64,000 nt of DNA from Candidatus Pantoea floridensis. Its GTDB lineage: Bacteria > Pseudomonadota > Gammaproteobacteria > Enterobacterales > Enterobacteriaceae. Under the pieces are notes generated by a model that saw only the letters and a list, made by a program, of their open reading frames with translations, was not told where the DNA came from and ran no database searches. Shown here in pieces: positions 17,932 through 28,125 of the stretch. The position numbers and the translations under genes are program-made. The stretch's first letter is position 1, and every line of letters begins with the position of its first letter. The DNA is taken from positions 372,001 through 436,000 of the forward strand of contig NZ_OCMY01000001.1 of assembly GCF_900215435.1 (NCBI RefSeq), written 5' to 3'.

Positions 17932-20900
17932 CTAGGTATTTTCGGTTTGGAGTCCTATTCCCGTATTTTCCTGTTTCACTGGCGAAGGATCTGCCGAGAA
18001 GCCGCGCAGTCCCACCACATGCACATGTTCAGTGTTGTTAAATACCTTTCGCACCAGCTTATAGGTGGTGCCTTTCTCAGGACTGATATTTTCTGGTGCA
18101 GCAATCACCAGCTGCATCTCGAGTCGTTCGCAGAGTTCAAACAGCGTGGCGATAGAGCGTGCGTCAAGGCGTGCCGCTTCATCGAGGAACAGCAGGCGGC
18201 AGGGTGAAATATCTTTGCCACGCAGGCGACGCGACTCTTCTTCCCAGCTCTGCACCACCATCACCAGAATTGACATCCCGGTACCGATCGCTTCACCGGT
18301 CGAGAGCGCCCCACTTTCTGCACGCAGCCAGCCATCCGAACCACGGTTGACCTCCACTTCCATCTCCAGATAGTTGCGGTAGTCGAGCAGTTCTTCACCG
18401 ATGGTCTGCGGCGTACGCTGCCCCATATCGATCTGCGGATTCAGACGTTGATAGAGTTTCGCCAGCGCTTCCGAGAAGGTGAGGCGATTGCTGGTAAACA
18501 GATCCTGATGCTGCTCATGCTCTTCCGACAGCGTATCCAGCAGCGTGGAGTGCGCTTCACGTACGTTCACGTTGAGACGCACGCTGCGTACCTGGCCAAA
18601 GCTCACGGCCTGCAAGCCCTGGTTTAGCTGACGAATACGGTTCTGCTCGCGCTGGATGGTTTTACGAATGATGTTCGCCGCGCTGCGTGAGCTGATTGCC
18701 AGCGTCTGTTCGCGTGCCGTCAGCTCTTCCGTCAGACGATTCAGCTCAATCTCCATCTGTTCAATCGCTTCAACCGGATCGTCGGTACGAATGATGTCTT
18801 GACGAATACGCTCGCGCAGATGCTGATACACCGCAATAAAGAACTGAATCTTGCGTTCAGGACGCTTTGGATCTTCTGACATACGCAGCACATCGCGCAG
18901 ATGTTCGTTATCCGCCACCGCCAGACGCAGTGCACCGAGCGCCTTATCCGACATGGATCGCAGCTCATCACCGCTGAGGTACGCCAGTTCACGACGATGC
19001 AGACGACGCTCAACGCCGTTCTCTTTAACCATGCGCAGCACCGTACACCAGCCCGCTTTGGCGCTCACCACCTGCTCACGAATCTGATGATAGTCGCGCT
19101 CCAGCTTGCGCAGTTTCTTCTGCAAACTCTCCATTTCGGCTTCACAGAAGGTGATCTGTTTTTCCAGCTGGTTACGACGCGCACGGTTGTGGCTTAGCGC
19201 GGTATACAGCTCATCACGACGAATACGCGCCCGCTCTTCCGCACTGGCATCTGCATGCACACCAATGTCCTGCATCTCTTGCTGCAGCTCTTTCAGCATG
19301 TCGCGTTTAGCATCGTAAGAACTTTTCAGCGATGCCAATACCTGCGAATACTGCGTCAGCTGCGCCTGATGTCCGCGCAGACGTTCGCGCGCGCGGCTGC
19401 GCTCGCCTTCCGCCAGCTCCAGACGCTGACGCAACTGTTCATTGAGATCGGTATTACCGCCTAACATTCCCGCTGAACTTTCGTAGCTGAAGTGCGCCCG
19501 ACGCTGCACCACTTCTGTCAGCGCAAAGGCCTGCTGGCGTGCCTCACGCTGCTGCTGCTGGGCTTGCTGATAATCACGCTGCAGCTGATCGTGCTGCTCC
19601 GGATCGCTCTGCAATACCGAAATCAGCGGCTCCAGCTTGCTGAGTTTGCTGCCATGCTGATGCAGGAAACGCGCGGCTTCCTGCGCTTCTTCCACGCGCT
19701 CACGGATCTCTTCACAACGGTCGCCAAGCGTGTCGTCGAGCAGCAGATTAACGCGCGGCAACAGGCGGTTCAGCTGGCTGACGCCCTCTTTTGCCTGCTC
19801 AAACTGCGCGCGCTGCTGTTGATTGTCGTTTTCATGCTGCGCCAAAGCCCGCTCTAACTCGCCGCGACGGCTGTTGAGTTGACGAATCAGCGCTTCGGGA
19901 TCTTCATCAAAAGCCACCGCTAAATGGCTACCGATAAAGCGGCTGAAGGATTGGTGCAGACGCTGAGTTTTCTGTACGTCAAACGACAGCGTGGCATAAC
20001 GCTCAGCCAGCTGTTCACGTTCATTGTTCAGCAGTTCCAGCTGATTTTCACGCGCCGCACGGCCAAACAGCGGCACTTTCGGGAAGCGGGAGTAGCGCCA
20101 TTGCCGCTCCGCCACTTTGACGACCACCGCTTTTTCCAGCTCTTCAACGCTGAATACGCTATCGTCAAACGCCTGCGGATCACCCTCAATCAGGTAGAGA
20201 TCTTCCGGGCACTCGTCTAAACCATCGAGCAGTTCGCGCACCAGCGACAGATCCGGCACCACAATGGCGTGACGCGAAGGACCATACAACGCTGAGAAGT
20301 AAGGCGCGTCATCCAGCGTGACATCATCATAAATTTCAGAGAGCAGCACGCCGCCAAAACGTTCCGCCAGCTGCGTCAGGCGCGCGTCTTCCGCACCGCC
20401 CGGTTGGCTCAGGCGTTCAATCTGCTGCTCAACTTCACGCTTACGCGCCGCCAGTTCATCGCGCTCAACGGTGGTTTCACGCTCACGCTCCAGCAGCTGC
20501 TGCATAAATTCAGTGATTTGCTGGCTGCTGGTCAGCTCCTGGCCGGTTTGCTCGCTGAGTTGGGTGAGGATCTCCTGGGCCGCCAGCCAGTGTGGTGCAC
20601 GCGCGGTAAGCGCGGTAATCCGTTCACGCAGCTGCTCCAGCTCCTGACGCATTAACATGCGGCGTTCGCCAGCATCCGATACGCTCTCATTCAGCTGTTC
20701 AATCTGCGCTTCAAGCTCACGCTGCAAACCTTCCAGCGCATCCGCATCGTATTGCTGTCCCTGACGTTTACAAAAATCCGCCAGTAAACGTTCGGCATCG
20801 TGCTGCTCGCGCAGACGCGTTTCTAATTCATTGAGGCGTAAACGCAGCGAGGAGAGTTGTTCGGCATGGTGGCGCTGATTGCCCGCGTCACGCAGTAATT

Positions 20901-22398
20901 CGCGCCCTACCTGCCACGCATCCTGACGACTCACGTCACCCGCGATGCTGGTCACTAATGCTAACGCCTGTTCAAACTGGCTGTGTGCCGCTTCAGCAAC
21001 GCTCAGTTTTTGTTCCAGACGCAACAGTTGCTCGGTGGCTTCCTCTTCACGCGCCTGGAAGGTCTCCTGCCATTCAGCGGCGTTATCAATGCTGAGGTCA
21101 GGCAGCTGGCACTGCGTACGCGCTTTTTCCAGCGCCTGTAAGGCCTGCTGATATTGAATAGCACGCGTTTGCTGTACGTCGAGCGCCTGCTGGAAGTCGG
21201 CGAGCTGGCTTTTCAGCTCATCCACTTCAATTTCAGCCGCTTCGGCACGCGCTTCATTCTCTTCCTGCACGTCACGCGCTTCGGCAACAACTTCGTTCTG
21301 CTCTTCAAGGCGGTAAGTCAGCTCTTCCAGATCGGCATCGTAACGCTCGATTTTCTCCTGCTGACGCATCGCGGTTTGCACCAGATTCAGGTGATCGCTG
21401 GCGCCCTGATAATCGGTTTCCAGATCGCTCTCGGCGCCGTTGTGTTCAGAGAGTTCTCGCGCCATTTCAATATGGCGATACTGCTCGGAGATCAGCTGAT
21501 TGCGACTGGTGAACAGCTCATTACGCAGCTGCAGCGCGCCGTCGAGATGAATTCGTCGCTCGTTAGCGTGGCGCATATAGTCGGCGGAAACATAGCTGGT
21601 GGCTTCCGAGATCAGATGCTTAAACAGATCGCGATCTGACTGCGTGACGCGGATGGCTTCGAGCGTCATGCGGTTTTCGCGCAGCGCCGCTTCCATATCC
21701 TGGAAGGCTTTGCGTACGCCGCCGTTTTCCGGCAGCAGGTAGTCGCGCAGCGAGCGGGTAATAGCGCTAGAGATACCACCATAGAGTGAGGCTTCGATCA
21801 GGCGATAGAACTTGCTGCGATCGCTAGCGTTACGCAGGCGACGCGGCACCACGCCAAGCTCGAACAGCACCGCATGATAGTCGGTTACGGAGTTGTACTG
21901 TTTGAATTGCACGCCTTCCTGCGCTTCAACGCGTTCCTTCACTTCCGACAGCGGTAACACTCGCGCCTGACGGCTATTAAGGATTTCAGTCAGCATATCG
22001 GTCGGCTGCGAATCGGTCGGCAAACCGTGAATACTGAACGGTTTGATATCGACTTTTTTATCGCGTCCTGCCACTTGTTGCAGACGCACGCCCACTATCA
22101 CGCGCTGGTGGCGGGAGTTGACCACATCCAGCACTGAATAGCAGACGCCGGCACGCAGTTTGCCGTGCAGACCTTTATCGCGAGAACCCGATGTTGCACC
22201 GGCTTCGGTGGTGTTACGGAAGTGCAGCAGCGTTAAGTCTGGGATCATCGCCGTGACGAAGGCGGCCATGGTGGTGGATTTGCCGGCACCGTTACCGCCC
22301 GACAGCGTGGTCACCAATTCATCAAGATCAAAGGTACGGGCAAAGAAGCCGTTCCAGTTAATCAGCGTTAGCGAACGAAATTTACCGCGTTCAATCAT
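17932..22398 (-). CDS. mukB: Chromosome partition protein MukB (SMC-like condensin ATPase)
   Basis: Large SMC-related ATPase of the MukBEF complex, which organises and segregates the chromosome. It is 1488 aa, very near the E. coli length. Walker [10 protein letters not shown] lies at about residues 34-42. Long coiled-coil arms rich in E, Q, L and R flank a hinge in the middle (around [13 protein letters not shown] to [15 protein letters not shown]). Near the C-terminus are the ABC signature [11 protein letters not shown] and Walker [13 protein letters not shown]. The start ATG overlaps the mukE stop (ATGA). Operon order mukF-mukE-mukB is conserved, with cmoM upstream. Confidence 0.97.
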   Translation of the reverse strand: MIERGKFRSLTLINWNGFFARTFDLDELVTTLSGGNGAGKSTTMAAFVTAMIPDLTLLHFRNTTEAGATSGSRDKGLHGKLRAGVCYSVLDVVNSRHQRVIVGVRLQQVAGRDKKVDIKPFSIHGLPTDSQPTDMLTEILNSRQARVLPLSEVKERVEAQEGVQFKQYNSVTDYHAVLFELGVVPRRLRNASDRSKFYRLIEASLYGGISSAITRSLRDYLLPENGGVRKAFQDMEAALRENRMTLEAIRVTQSDRDLFKHLISEATSYVSADYMRHANERRIHLDGALQLRNELFTSRNQLISEQYRHIEMARELSEHNGAESDLETDYQGASDHLNLVQTAMRQQEKIERYDADLEELTYRLEEQNEVVAEARDVQEENEARAEAAEIEVDELKSQLADFQQALDVQQTRAIQYQQALQALEKARTQCQLPDLSIDNAAEWQETFQAREEEATEQLLRLEQKLSVAEAAHSQFEQALALVTSIAGDVSRQDAWQVGRELLRDAGNQRHHAEQLSSLRLRLNELETRLREQHDAERLLADFCKRQGQQYDADALEGLQRELEAQIEQLNESVSDAGERRMLMRQELEQLRERITALTARAPHWLAAQEILTQLSEQTGQELTSSQQITEFMQQLLERERETTVERDELAARKREVEQQIERLSQPGGAEDARLTQLAERFGGVLLSEIYDDVTLDDAPYFSALYGPSRHAIVVPDLSLVRELLDGLDECPEDLYLIEGDPQAFDDSVFSVEELEKAVVVKVAERQWRYSRFPKVPLFGRAARENQLELLNNEREQLAERYATLSFDVQKTQRLHQSFSRFIGSHLAVAFDEDPEALIRQLNSRRGELERALAQHENDNQQQRAQFEQAKEGVSQLNRLLPRVNLLLDDTLGDRCEEIRERVEEAQEAARFLHQHGSKLSKLEPLISVLQSDPEQHDQLQRDYQQAQQQQREARQQAFALTEVVQRRAHFSYESSAGMLGGNTDLNEQLRQRLELAEGERSRARERLRGHQAQLTQYSQVLASLKSSYDAKRDMLKELQQEMQDIGVHADASAEERARIRRDELYTALSHNRARRNQLEKQITFCEAEMESLQKKLRKLERDYHQIREQVVSAKAGWCTVLRMVKENGVERRLHRRELAYLSGDELRSMSDKALGALRLAVADNEHLRDVLRMSEDPKRPERKIQFFIAVYQHLRERIRQDIIRTDDPVEAIEQMEIELNRLTEELTAREQTLAISSRSAANIIRKTIQREQNRIRQLNQGLQAVSFGQVRSVRLNVNVREAHSTLLDTLSEEHEQHQDLFTSNRLTFSEALAKLYQRLNPQIDMGQRTPQTIGEELLDYRNYLEMEVEVNRGSDGWLRAESGALSTGEAIGTGMSILVMVVQSWEEESRRLRGKDISPCRLLFLDEAARLDARSIATLFELCERLEMQLVIAAPENISPEKGTTYKLVRKVFNNTEHVHVVGLRGFSADPSPVKQENTGIGLQTENT

Positions 22399-23129
22399 GC
22401 TTGCTCATCCTCCGCGTTATCACTCGCGTCGCTTTCAGCGTCAATATCATTATCCGCTTCATCGTTTTCTGCCGCAGCTGGCGCACTTTCCAGCGTCATC
22501 GCTTCGCCGTCACGAATCAGGCGCAGCTGCGCTTCACGCGCATCGTCACCGCTGCGCACGTCAGCGCCAAAGCGGAATACCGATTCGGTGATGCGGAATT
22601 TGCTGCTGTCGTTGCCCATAAACCACACCATGCCGAGGCGGCGCAGGCGGCTGAGCGAGGCGCGCATTTTTTCCTGCAGCTTGGCGCGATCGAGATCGGA
22701 ACCCGTGGAACGCTGGTTTACCAGCTTGAGCAGTTTGCTCTCATCCGCCAGCGACAGCAGTTCGTCGTACAGCTCCTGCTGGGTAAAAATCCCCTCATTC
22801 GCCAATCGTTCCGGGCTGAGATAGAGATAACAAAGAATTTTGCCCACCATCATGTCCAGTTCGGAGAGCACCGAGCGTGGAATCAGCGTGGTAGAACGCG
22901 GACGCAGGTAGAAAAAGCCTTCCGGCGCGCGGATCAGCTCCACGTTGTAGCGCGCGTAAAACTCTTCAAGATATTCCTGGTAATCCATCAGAAAAGCGTG
23001 ATTATCCAGCTCTTCAATACCAATGTGGCGACCCGCGCGTAACTGGCTATCAAGCGCCGGGAAAATCGGGTTTGCCAGGGCCAACGCCAGTTTAACTGGC
23101 ATCACTTGTTCAATATTTGTCGATGACAT
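22395..23129 (-). CDS. mukE: Chromosome partition protein MukE
   Basis: Accessory subunit that binds the kleisin MukF and regulates MukB ATPase activity. It is 244 aa. It starts [20 protein letters not shown] at 23129, matching the E. coli N-terminus; the in-frame ATG at 23156 lies deeper inside mukF and is rejected. Core segments such as [20 protein letters not shown] and [20 protein letters not shown] are the winged-helix domains typical of the family. The C-terminus after about residue 210 is an acidic, low-complexity tail ([16 protein letters not shown] onward), longer than in E. coli. It overlaps mukF by 20 bases and mukB by 4. Confidence 0.95.
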   Translation of the reverse strand: MSSTNIEQVMPVKLALALANPIFPALDSQLRAGRHIGIEELDNHAFLMDYQEYLEEFYARYNVELIRAPEGFFYLRPRSTTLIPRSVLSELDMMVGKILCYLYLSPERLANEGIFTQQELYDELLSLADESKLLKLVNQRSTGSDLDRAKLQEKMRASLSRLRRLGMVWFMGNDSSKFRITESVFRFGADVRSGDDAREAQLRLIRDGEAMTLESAPAAAENDEADNDIDAESDASDNAEDEQA

Positions 23130-24432
23130 GTGCCTGCACCTTGGCTCCGTAATCATTAATGGCCTGCCATTGCGCGGGCAGACCGGCTAAATCAGCTTCG
23201 GCCACGCCGAGTCGTACTGCTTGATCAATGACGATACGCGCCAGATCAAAATGACGCGCGCGTGGATACTGCGACAGGTAGTCGCGCATCACCGTGGCAA
23301 GATGGAGTGGCTTCTGCTCCAGCTTGTAGATCTGCAGCGCCTCTTCGATCATCGCGGCCAGCTGTTCGCGAATCTCATTAAACTCTTCATATTCCATTTC
23401 CGGCGGCAGCTCGCCCATCACTTCGTCATTACGCAGTGTCATCTCTTCGTCGCGCATATCATAAAGACGATCGGCATTGGCGTATGTCAGCGCCCACGGC
23501 TGGTCGAAATAGTTTTGCACCGACAGGCGCAAACGCTGCGCAAAAACGCGGTTTTTATCCATGTCGATGGCGGTACGAATAAATTTGTGTACGTGGCGGT
23601 CGTAGCCGATCCACAGATCGATAGCCTGCTGACCCCAACTGATGATGCGATCCAGCTTGTTTTGCAGATCAAACACCAGCTTATCGACAAAGCCGAGATC
23701 GGGGCTGCTGAGCGTGGCATCCTGAATGCGCAGTAGATTGGCCTGCAGTTTATCACCCGCAGCTTCCAGCGTATCCTGCAGCTCGCGCAGGGTACCGGAG
23801 GTTTCTGACAGCAACATTTCACAGCTGGAGATCGCCGCGCGCCAATCTTTGTTGAGCAGATCGGCGATATCGGTTTTCACCGCCTGCTGCTGCTCATCCA
23901 TCAGGCGTTGCGTCATATCGATGCTATCGAAGATTTCCGCTACCGAATATTTGAGCGGCGCGAAGACGTTGCGATGCCAGTGGAATTCGTCGCCATCTTC
24001 TTCGGCGGCATCGGCGGCGCGTTTCAGCTCCTGCGCCACGATCGACAGCTGCATCGAGAGACGCAGCGTAGAGAACTCACGCTGACGAATGTAATAGTCG
24101 GTAATGCCAATGGCCAGCGGCGTCAAGCGATAGATAGCGTGCCCTTCCGTCAACTCGCTGGTAAAGCGGTTGAGCAAGCGCTGACGCACCATGTCATTGA
24201 TGGCGTTGTTAGCACGCACCTGCACGGTTTCGTGGGTTTGCTCGAAAGCCTTGCTAACGTGACGAAACGCGTCAATCAGCTCGCCTTCACTCATTTCGCC
24301 GTCCATGCGCTCACCGTTTAAGGTGGCGATAGCCAGCAAAAAGGCCAGACGTTCTACCGGCAACGCAAGCGAAAAGTCGTTCTTGCGCGCCCATGCCACC
24401 AATTCGGGGACCGTCTGGGAAAATTCGCTCAT
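23110..24432 (-). CDS. mukF: Chromosome partition protein MukF (kleisin)
   Basis: Kleisin subunit that bridges the MukB heads and binds MukE. It is 440 aa, the same as E. coli. The N-terminal winged-helix dimerisation domain is visible ([20 protein letters not shown]). A helical middle follows (about 120-330), then an acidic linker (about 330-350, [18 protein letters not shown]) and a C-terminal winged helix that contacts the MukB cap. It is first in the mukFEB operon. Its start is 11 bases after the cmoM stop, so the four genes are probably cotranscribed. Confidence 0.96.
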   Translation of the reverse strand: MSEFSQTVPELVAWARKNDFSLALPVERLAFLLAIATLNGERMDGEMSEGELIDAFRHVSKAFEQTHETVQVRANNAINDMVRQRLLNRFTSELTEGHAIYRLTPLAIGITDYYIRQREFSTLRLSMQLSIVAQELKRAADAAEEDGDEFHWHRNVFAPLKYSVAEIFDSIDMTQRLMDEQQQAVKTDIADLLNKDWRAAISSCEMLLSETSGTLRELQDTLEAAGDKLQANLLRIQDATLSSPDLGFVDKLVFDLQNKLDRIISWGQQAIDLWIGYDRHVHKFIRTAIDMDKNRVFAQRLRLSVQNYFDQPWALTYANADRLYDMRDEEMTLRNDEVMGELPPEMEYEEFNEIREQLAAMIEEALQIYKLEQKPLHLATVMRDYLSQYPRARHFDLARIVIDQAVRLGVAEADLAGLPAQWQAINDYGAKVQAHVIDKY

Positions 24433-24443
24433 AGTTGATCCTT

Positions 24444-25214
24444 CTAGCTGGGTTTGCGCGCGGTCACGTGGATATAGCGCCCTAAACTTAAAAAGGGCTC
24501 CTGGCGACAGAAACGCCGTTCCATCTCAATGATTTCCTCAACGCTCTTCCCTGCGCCGGGTTGCGGCTTCATGTAATCGCAGAAGACGCGAATGCCCGCA
24601 CGTCGTTCAATTTCAAATCCGCAGTGTGTTAGCCAGCGCGTCACATCATCAGGATCGCGTGGGAAATCCGGCGACAAAGTACGCTTTTTGCGTTTGCTCA
24701 TATTGGCGCGCATATAGCCGAAATTGCCGAGCGTCAGGGTGCGGAAGGTTAAGCCGTGTGCGTTATAAAACATCAGTGACAGCACGCCGCCGGGCTTTAA
24801 TGTATGCCATAACGCCTGCAGCACCTCTTCTGGCTGCGCGACCCATTCCAACACCGCGTGAAACAATACCAGATCAACCTGCGTATCCAAATGTTCGCCC
24901 ACCTGCTGGGCGCTAATTTGTTTGAATTGCATGTTGTGGCTCACACCCGCGTTATGTGCATGGGCTTCCGCCAGCTTCAACATCTCGGCAGAGAGATCGC
25001 ACAGCAGCACCTGATGACCGCGCGCGGCTAAGCCGCTGGAGATTTGTCCAACGCCCCCACCGGCATCCAGCACCGAAAGCGGCCCGGCGGGCAACGTTGG
25101 CAGCAGGGCTTCCAGCTCGTCCCAAACAATCGCCTGCCGTACCTGGCCTTTGCGCGTGCCATAAATGTTCTGTGAGAATTTGTCCGCCAGATCGTCAAAG
25201 TTACGATCCTGCAT
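24444..25214 (-). CDS. cmoM: tRNA 5-carboxymethoxyuridine methyltransferase CmoM (SmtA)
   Basis: SAM-dependent methyltransferase; the E. coli ortholog methylates the carboxyl of cmo5U34 to mcmo5U34 in a subset of tRNAs. It is 256 aa from ATG 25214 ([19 protein letters not shown]), which matches the family N-terminus, so the ATG eight codons upstream is rejected. The class I Rossmann SAM site is [12 protein letters not shown] at about residues 46-57. LFHAVLEWV and [14 protein letters not shown] are motifs of the same fold. It lies directly upstream of mukF, as in E. coli, and is divergent from elyC. Confidence 0.93.
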   Translation of the reverse strand: MQDRNFDDLADKFSQNIYGTRKGQVRQAIVWDELEALLPTLPAGPLSVLDAGGGVGQISSGLAARGHQVLLCDLSAEMLKLAEAHAHNAGVSHNMQFKQISAQQVGEHLDTQVDLVLFHAVLEWVAQPEEVLQALWHTLKPGGVLSLMFYNAHGLTFRTLTLGNFGYMRANMSKRKKRTLSPDFPRDPDDVTRWLTHCGFEIERRAGIRVFCDYMKPQPGAGKSVEEIIEMERRFCRQEPFLSLGRYIHVTARKPS

Positions 25215-25338
25215 GATGATGGCTCCGCTTTGCTGCATTCAACTTGTGCTATTTTGTCACAGGCTCATCAAGAATGAACCTTTCATGCCGCAGTAACTGT
25301 CTGGCTGCTGTTTTTTCGGACAAAAGGAGCAATATTCA

Positions 25339-26124
25339 ATGTTTTTCGCATTAAAAAAAGTCATTGGTGGGATGTTGCTACCCTTGCCGCTGCTGTTATT
25401 ACTGATGGCAGCGGGACTTTTGCTGCTCTGGTTCAGCCGCTGGCAAAAAAGCGGTAAAATCCTCATCTCTTGCTGCTGGCTGCTGCTGCTGCTGCTGAGC
25501 CTGCAACCGGTGGCCGATCGCCTGCTGTCGCCGCTGGAAACGCACTATGCGACCTGGAACGGTCATGAGCCGGTTGATTATATCGTGGTGCTGGGTGGCG
25601 GCTACACCTTCAATCCGAATTGGGCGCCGAGTTCCAACTTAATCAGCAATAGCCTGCCGCGCGTGGCCGAAGGTGTTCGCCAGTGGCGACGCTATCCGCA
25701 GGCAAAAATGATCTTTACAGGTGCGGCCGCAGGAGAGAATCCACGCAGCAGCGCCAGCGTTGCCGCTGAAGTGGCAGAAAGTCTTGGCGTGCCACGCAGC
25801 GCGATAATCCAACTGGATCAGCCCCGAGATACCCTTGGCGAAGCGCGGGCGGTGAAACAAACCATTGGCGAACATCCCTTTCTGCTCGTGACCTCTGCCA
25901 ATCATTTGCCACGCGCAATGCAGTTCTTCCAAAGCGCCGGCATGAATCCGCTCGCAGCACCGGCTAATCAACTGGCGGTAACCTCGCCATTGAACTGGTG
26001 GGAACGCGCAATCCCGTCGCCATTGTGGCTTGGCCACAGTGAGCGCGCGATCTATGAATCGCTGGGGCAAATCTGGCAGAAACTGCGCGGTGACGAGCTC
26101 AGCTCAACCCAACCAGGGGAGTAA
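25339..26124 (+). CDS. elyC: Envelope biogenesis factor ElyC (YcbC), DUF218
   Basis: Inner-membrane protein of the DUF218/YdcF-like family. In E. coli its loss causes lysis at low temperature and poor use of the undecaprenyl carrier for peptidoglycan. It is 261 aa. Two hydrophobic segments lie near residues 10-32 and 40-59. The DUF218 domain follows from about 78 (DYIVVLGGGYTFN), with RVAEGVRQWRRYPQAKMIFTG and VTSANHLPRAMQFF typical of the fold. An AAAGGAGC ribosome site precedes the ATG. Its last 21 bases overlap the 3' end of the convergent ycbJ. Confidence 0.9.
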   Translation: MFFALKKVIGGMLLPLPLLLLLMAAGLLLLWFSRWQKSGKILISCCWLLLLLLSLQPVADRLLSPLETHYATWNGHEPVDYIVVLGGGYTFNPNWAPSSNLISNSLPRVAEGVRQWRRYPQAKMIFTGAAAGENPRSSASVAAEVAESLGVPRSAIIQLDQPRDTLGEARAVKQTIGEHPFLLVTSANHLPRAMQFFQSAGMNPLAAPANQLAVTSPLNWWERAIPSPLWLGHSERAIYESLGQIWQKLRGDELSSTQPGE

Positions 26125-26997
26125 TTGCGTGCGCGCGTGATCGAAGCGCGGACGGTCAAACTGTCCGCTACTCACCAGCGTGTCGACGCAATCCCACAGC
26201 TGATATAACCAGCGTCGCCAGATAAACCCTTCTGCAACAGGCGCACGCTGTAAATAGTGTTGCAATAATGACGCTTCGGCTCCGCTATCCGCCAGCCGCA
26301 TCAGCTCATATTCGCGCGGAGCCCAGAGAATATTGCCAGGCTGCATCATCGCAATCAGCTGATCGCTATGTGCATCTTTTAGCATGCTGGCGAGGCGAAG
26401 GTTGCCGTGAATTAACACGCACGGATCGTCAAATCCATTAAAAAAACGCGGCAATAGTTGGCGACTGCGGAACAAAATCTGCCGATCTTCCAGCGTGAAA
26501 AAGGGCGGCGTCAGATATCCTAGCGTCGACCACAGCACATCAACTCGCTGGCGATACCATGCAGGCCAGGTATTTTCTTGTACGCTGTCGACGCTGCCGA
26601 CTAAACCCTGACTGTCGATGCGGTGCCAGGCCAGCACGCCTTCCACAATTTGTTCGCATAATTGCTCCCAGCGCGCGGCGTTGCGCGTTGGGGCTTCCGC
26701 TGATACGCCATTAAAACGCGCCATTAGCAGCATCTCATGCGCGGGTTTTTGCTGGCTAAGCACCAATCCAAATACCGCAGGCACGGCGATCAAGCCATCA
26801 TGGCCCAGCATCGTGAGTTTTTTCGCTTCCAGCGCGGCGCGTCCCTGATGACGAAAATACTTCGCCACCAGCGGCATCGGCTTGCCGGCGTTATCGTAAA
26901 GCGCGTACAGCCGCGTATGCGCCTGCTCGCTAATAGTTTCGAGGCGGCTGATGCTTTCACCCAGCACCAGCGCCAGTTCTGAACGGAGCTGTTCCAT
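26104..26997 (-). CDS. ycbJ: YcbJ family protein, degenerate aminoglycoside-phosphotransferase-like fold
   Basis: 297 aa, as in E. coli. The layout resembles the APH/choline kinase fold: an N-lobe (PLVAKYFRHQGRAALEAKKLTML), a hinge (EMLLMARFNGVSA) and a putative catalytic loop VLIHGNLRLASML. In active members of this fold the loop reads HGDxxxxN; here the catalytic aspartate is asparagine, and the later DxG position reads MQPGN. The E. coli protein has the same substitutions as far as I recall it, so the change is ancestral rather than damage. No substrate or role is established. It lies between kdsB and convergent elyC. Confidence 0.85.
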   Translation of the reverse strand: MEQLRSELALVLGESISRLETISEQAHTRLYALYDNAGKPMPLVAKYFRHQGRAALEAKKLTMLGHDGLIAVPAVFGLVLSQQKPAHEMLLMARFNGVSAEAPTRNAARWEQLCEQIVEGVLAWHRIDSQGLVGSVDSVQENTWPAWYRQRVDVLWSTLGYLTPPFFTLEDRQILFRSRQLLPRFFNGFDDPCVLIHGNLRLASMLKDAHSDQLIAMMQPGNILWAPREYELMRLADSGAEASLLQHYLQRAPVAEGFIWRRWLYQLWDCVDTLVSSGQFDRPRFDHARTQLLPWLG

Positions 26998-27071
26998 GCG
27001 ATATCCTCCGAAGTCAAAAGGCTAGAATATGCTGGAGGTGATGGTGGCGAGAAACTTAGCGCCAGATCAAA

Positions 27072-27098
27072 CTTTAAGGCCAGCGAGAGCCGCTGGCC
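27072..27098 (-). terminator. Possible terminator of kdsB
   Basis: GGCCAGCG and CGCTGGCC form a perfect 8-bp stem (27078-27098). On the minus strand it is followed by an imperfect U-rich tail (TTAAAGTTT), ten bases past kdsB. Confidence 0.5.
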
Positions 27099-27107
27099 GG
27101 TCGGAGA

Positions 27108-27857
27108 TTAACCTTGCATCGCGAGGCGAACCCGCTCAAGGTCTTCCGGCGTATCCACCCCAACACTGGGTATGGCTTTTGCCACCGCGACGTGAATTTT
27201 CTCACCGTACCATAGCACCCGCAGCTGTTCGAGTAGCTCAATGTGCTCTAGCGGACAAGGTTCCCATGCTATATAGCGACGAATAAAACCGGCGCGATAG
27301 GCGTAAATACCAATGTGCCGTAGCAGCGTGTCGCCAATCTGCTCACGCGAACGGGCATAACGTTCACGATCCCATGGAATGGTGGCTCGCGAGAAGTACA
27401 GCGCGTAACCTTTAGCATCCATGACGACCTTAACGGCGTTAGGATTGAATGCCTCTTCCGCATCGATAATCGGTACCGCCAGCGTTGCCATGCCCGCCTC
27501 GGACTGTGCCAAATTGGTGGCCACCTGGCGTACTATTTCCGCCGGGATCATTGGCTCGTCGCCCTGAACATTGACGATAATGGTATCGTCAGCAAACTGA
27601 TACTTCTCAACGACTTCGGCCAGACGTTCGGTACCCGATTGATGATCCACGCGCGTCATGCACACTTCGCCACCCGCTGCCGTTACGACCGCAGCCACAT
27701 CAGGATGATCGGTCGCGACAATCACCCGATCGGCTCCCGATTCACGGGCGCGTTCCATTACGTGCAGCACCATGGGTTTGCCCTGAATATCCACCAGCGG
27801 TTTACCCGGCAGGCGTGTTGAGGCGAAACGCGCCGGAATAATGGCAACAAAACTCAT
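27108..27857 (-). CDS. kdsB: 3-deoxy-manno-octulosonate cytidylyltransferase (CMP-Kdo synthetase)
   Basis: Activates Kdo with CTP to CMP-Kdo, the donor for the inner core of lipopolysaccharide. It is 249 aa. The nucleotide-binding loop [15 protein letters not shown] is at about residues 7-21. Further conserved segments are [24 protein letters not shown] and [11 protein letters not shown]. The ATG at 27857 overlaps the stop of the upstream ycaR by four bases (ATGA), indicating translational coupling; this pair is conserved in the order. Confidence 0.97.
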   Translation of the reverse strand: MSFVAIIPARFASTRLPGKPLVDIQGKPMVLHVMERARESGADRVIVATDHPDVAAVVTAAGGEVCMTRVDHQSGTERLAEVVEKYQFADDTIIVNVQGDEPMIPAEIVRQVATNLAQSEAGMATLAVPIIDAEEAFNPNAVKVVMDAKGYALYFSRATIPWDRERYARSREQIGDTLLRHIGIYAYRAGFIRRYIAWEPCPLEHIELLEQLRVLWYGEKIHVAVAKAIPSVGVDTPEDLERVRLAMQG

Positions 27858-28036
27858 GGATGGATCTCTTCAACAGAGAGCGTACGAGCTTCTACTTCGA
27901 GCAGTACCGGAATCCCGTCACGTACCGGGAAAGCCAGGCCATCAGGTTTACAGATCAGCTCTTGCTGCTCTTTGTTGAAATACAGTTTTCCGTTGCAAAC
28001 CGGGCAGGCAACGATTTCGAGTAAACGATGATCCAT
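27854..28036 (-). CDS. ycaR: Trm112/UPF0434 family small protein YcaR
   Basis: 60-residue protein [20 protein letters not shown]..., with a CPVC pair at about residues 11-14 and a single later cysteine ([12 protein letters not shown]). The family resembles the zinc-binding Trm112 domain, which elsewhere activates methyltransferases, but no function is established for the bacterial stand-alone form. It is translationally coupled to kdsB. Confidence 0.93.
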   Translation of the reverse strand: MDHRLLEIVACPVCNGKLYFNKEQQELICKPDGLAFPVRDGIPVLLEVEARTLSVEEIHP

Positions 28037-28095
28037 TATCTTCTCCTTCAGGACCGATTCAGACGATTAGCATATCATAATAGCGTGCGCGAAAT

Positions 28096-28111
28096 GGGCG
28101 TACCGACGCCC
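28096..28111. repeat. Short hairpin downstream of ycaQ
   Basis: GGGCGT and ACGCCC form a 6-bp stem with a four-base loop, just past the 3' end of ycaQ. The minus-strand tail (ATTTCG) is poor for a terminator, so its role is uncertain. Confidence 0.35.
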
Positions 28112-28125
28112 GTATCACAACGGCT

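Noticed and set aside
27029..27286. 85-codon plus-strand frame between ycbJ and kdsB
   Set aside because: More than half overlaps kdsB antisense and spans its terminator; no start signal.
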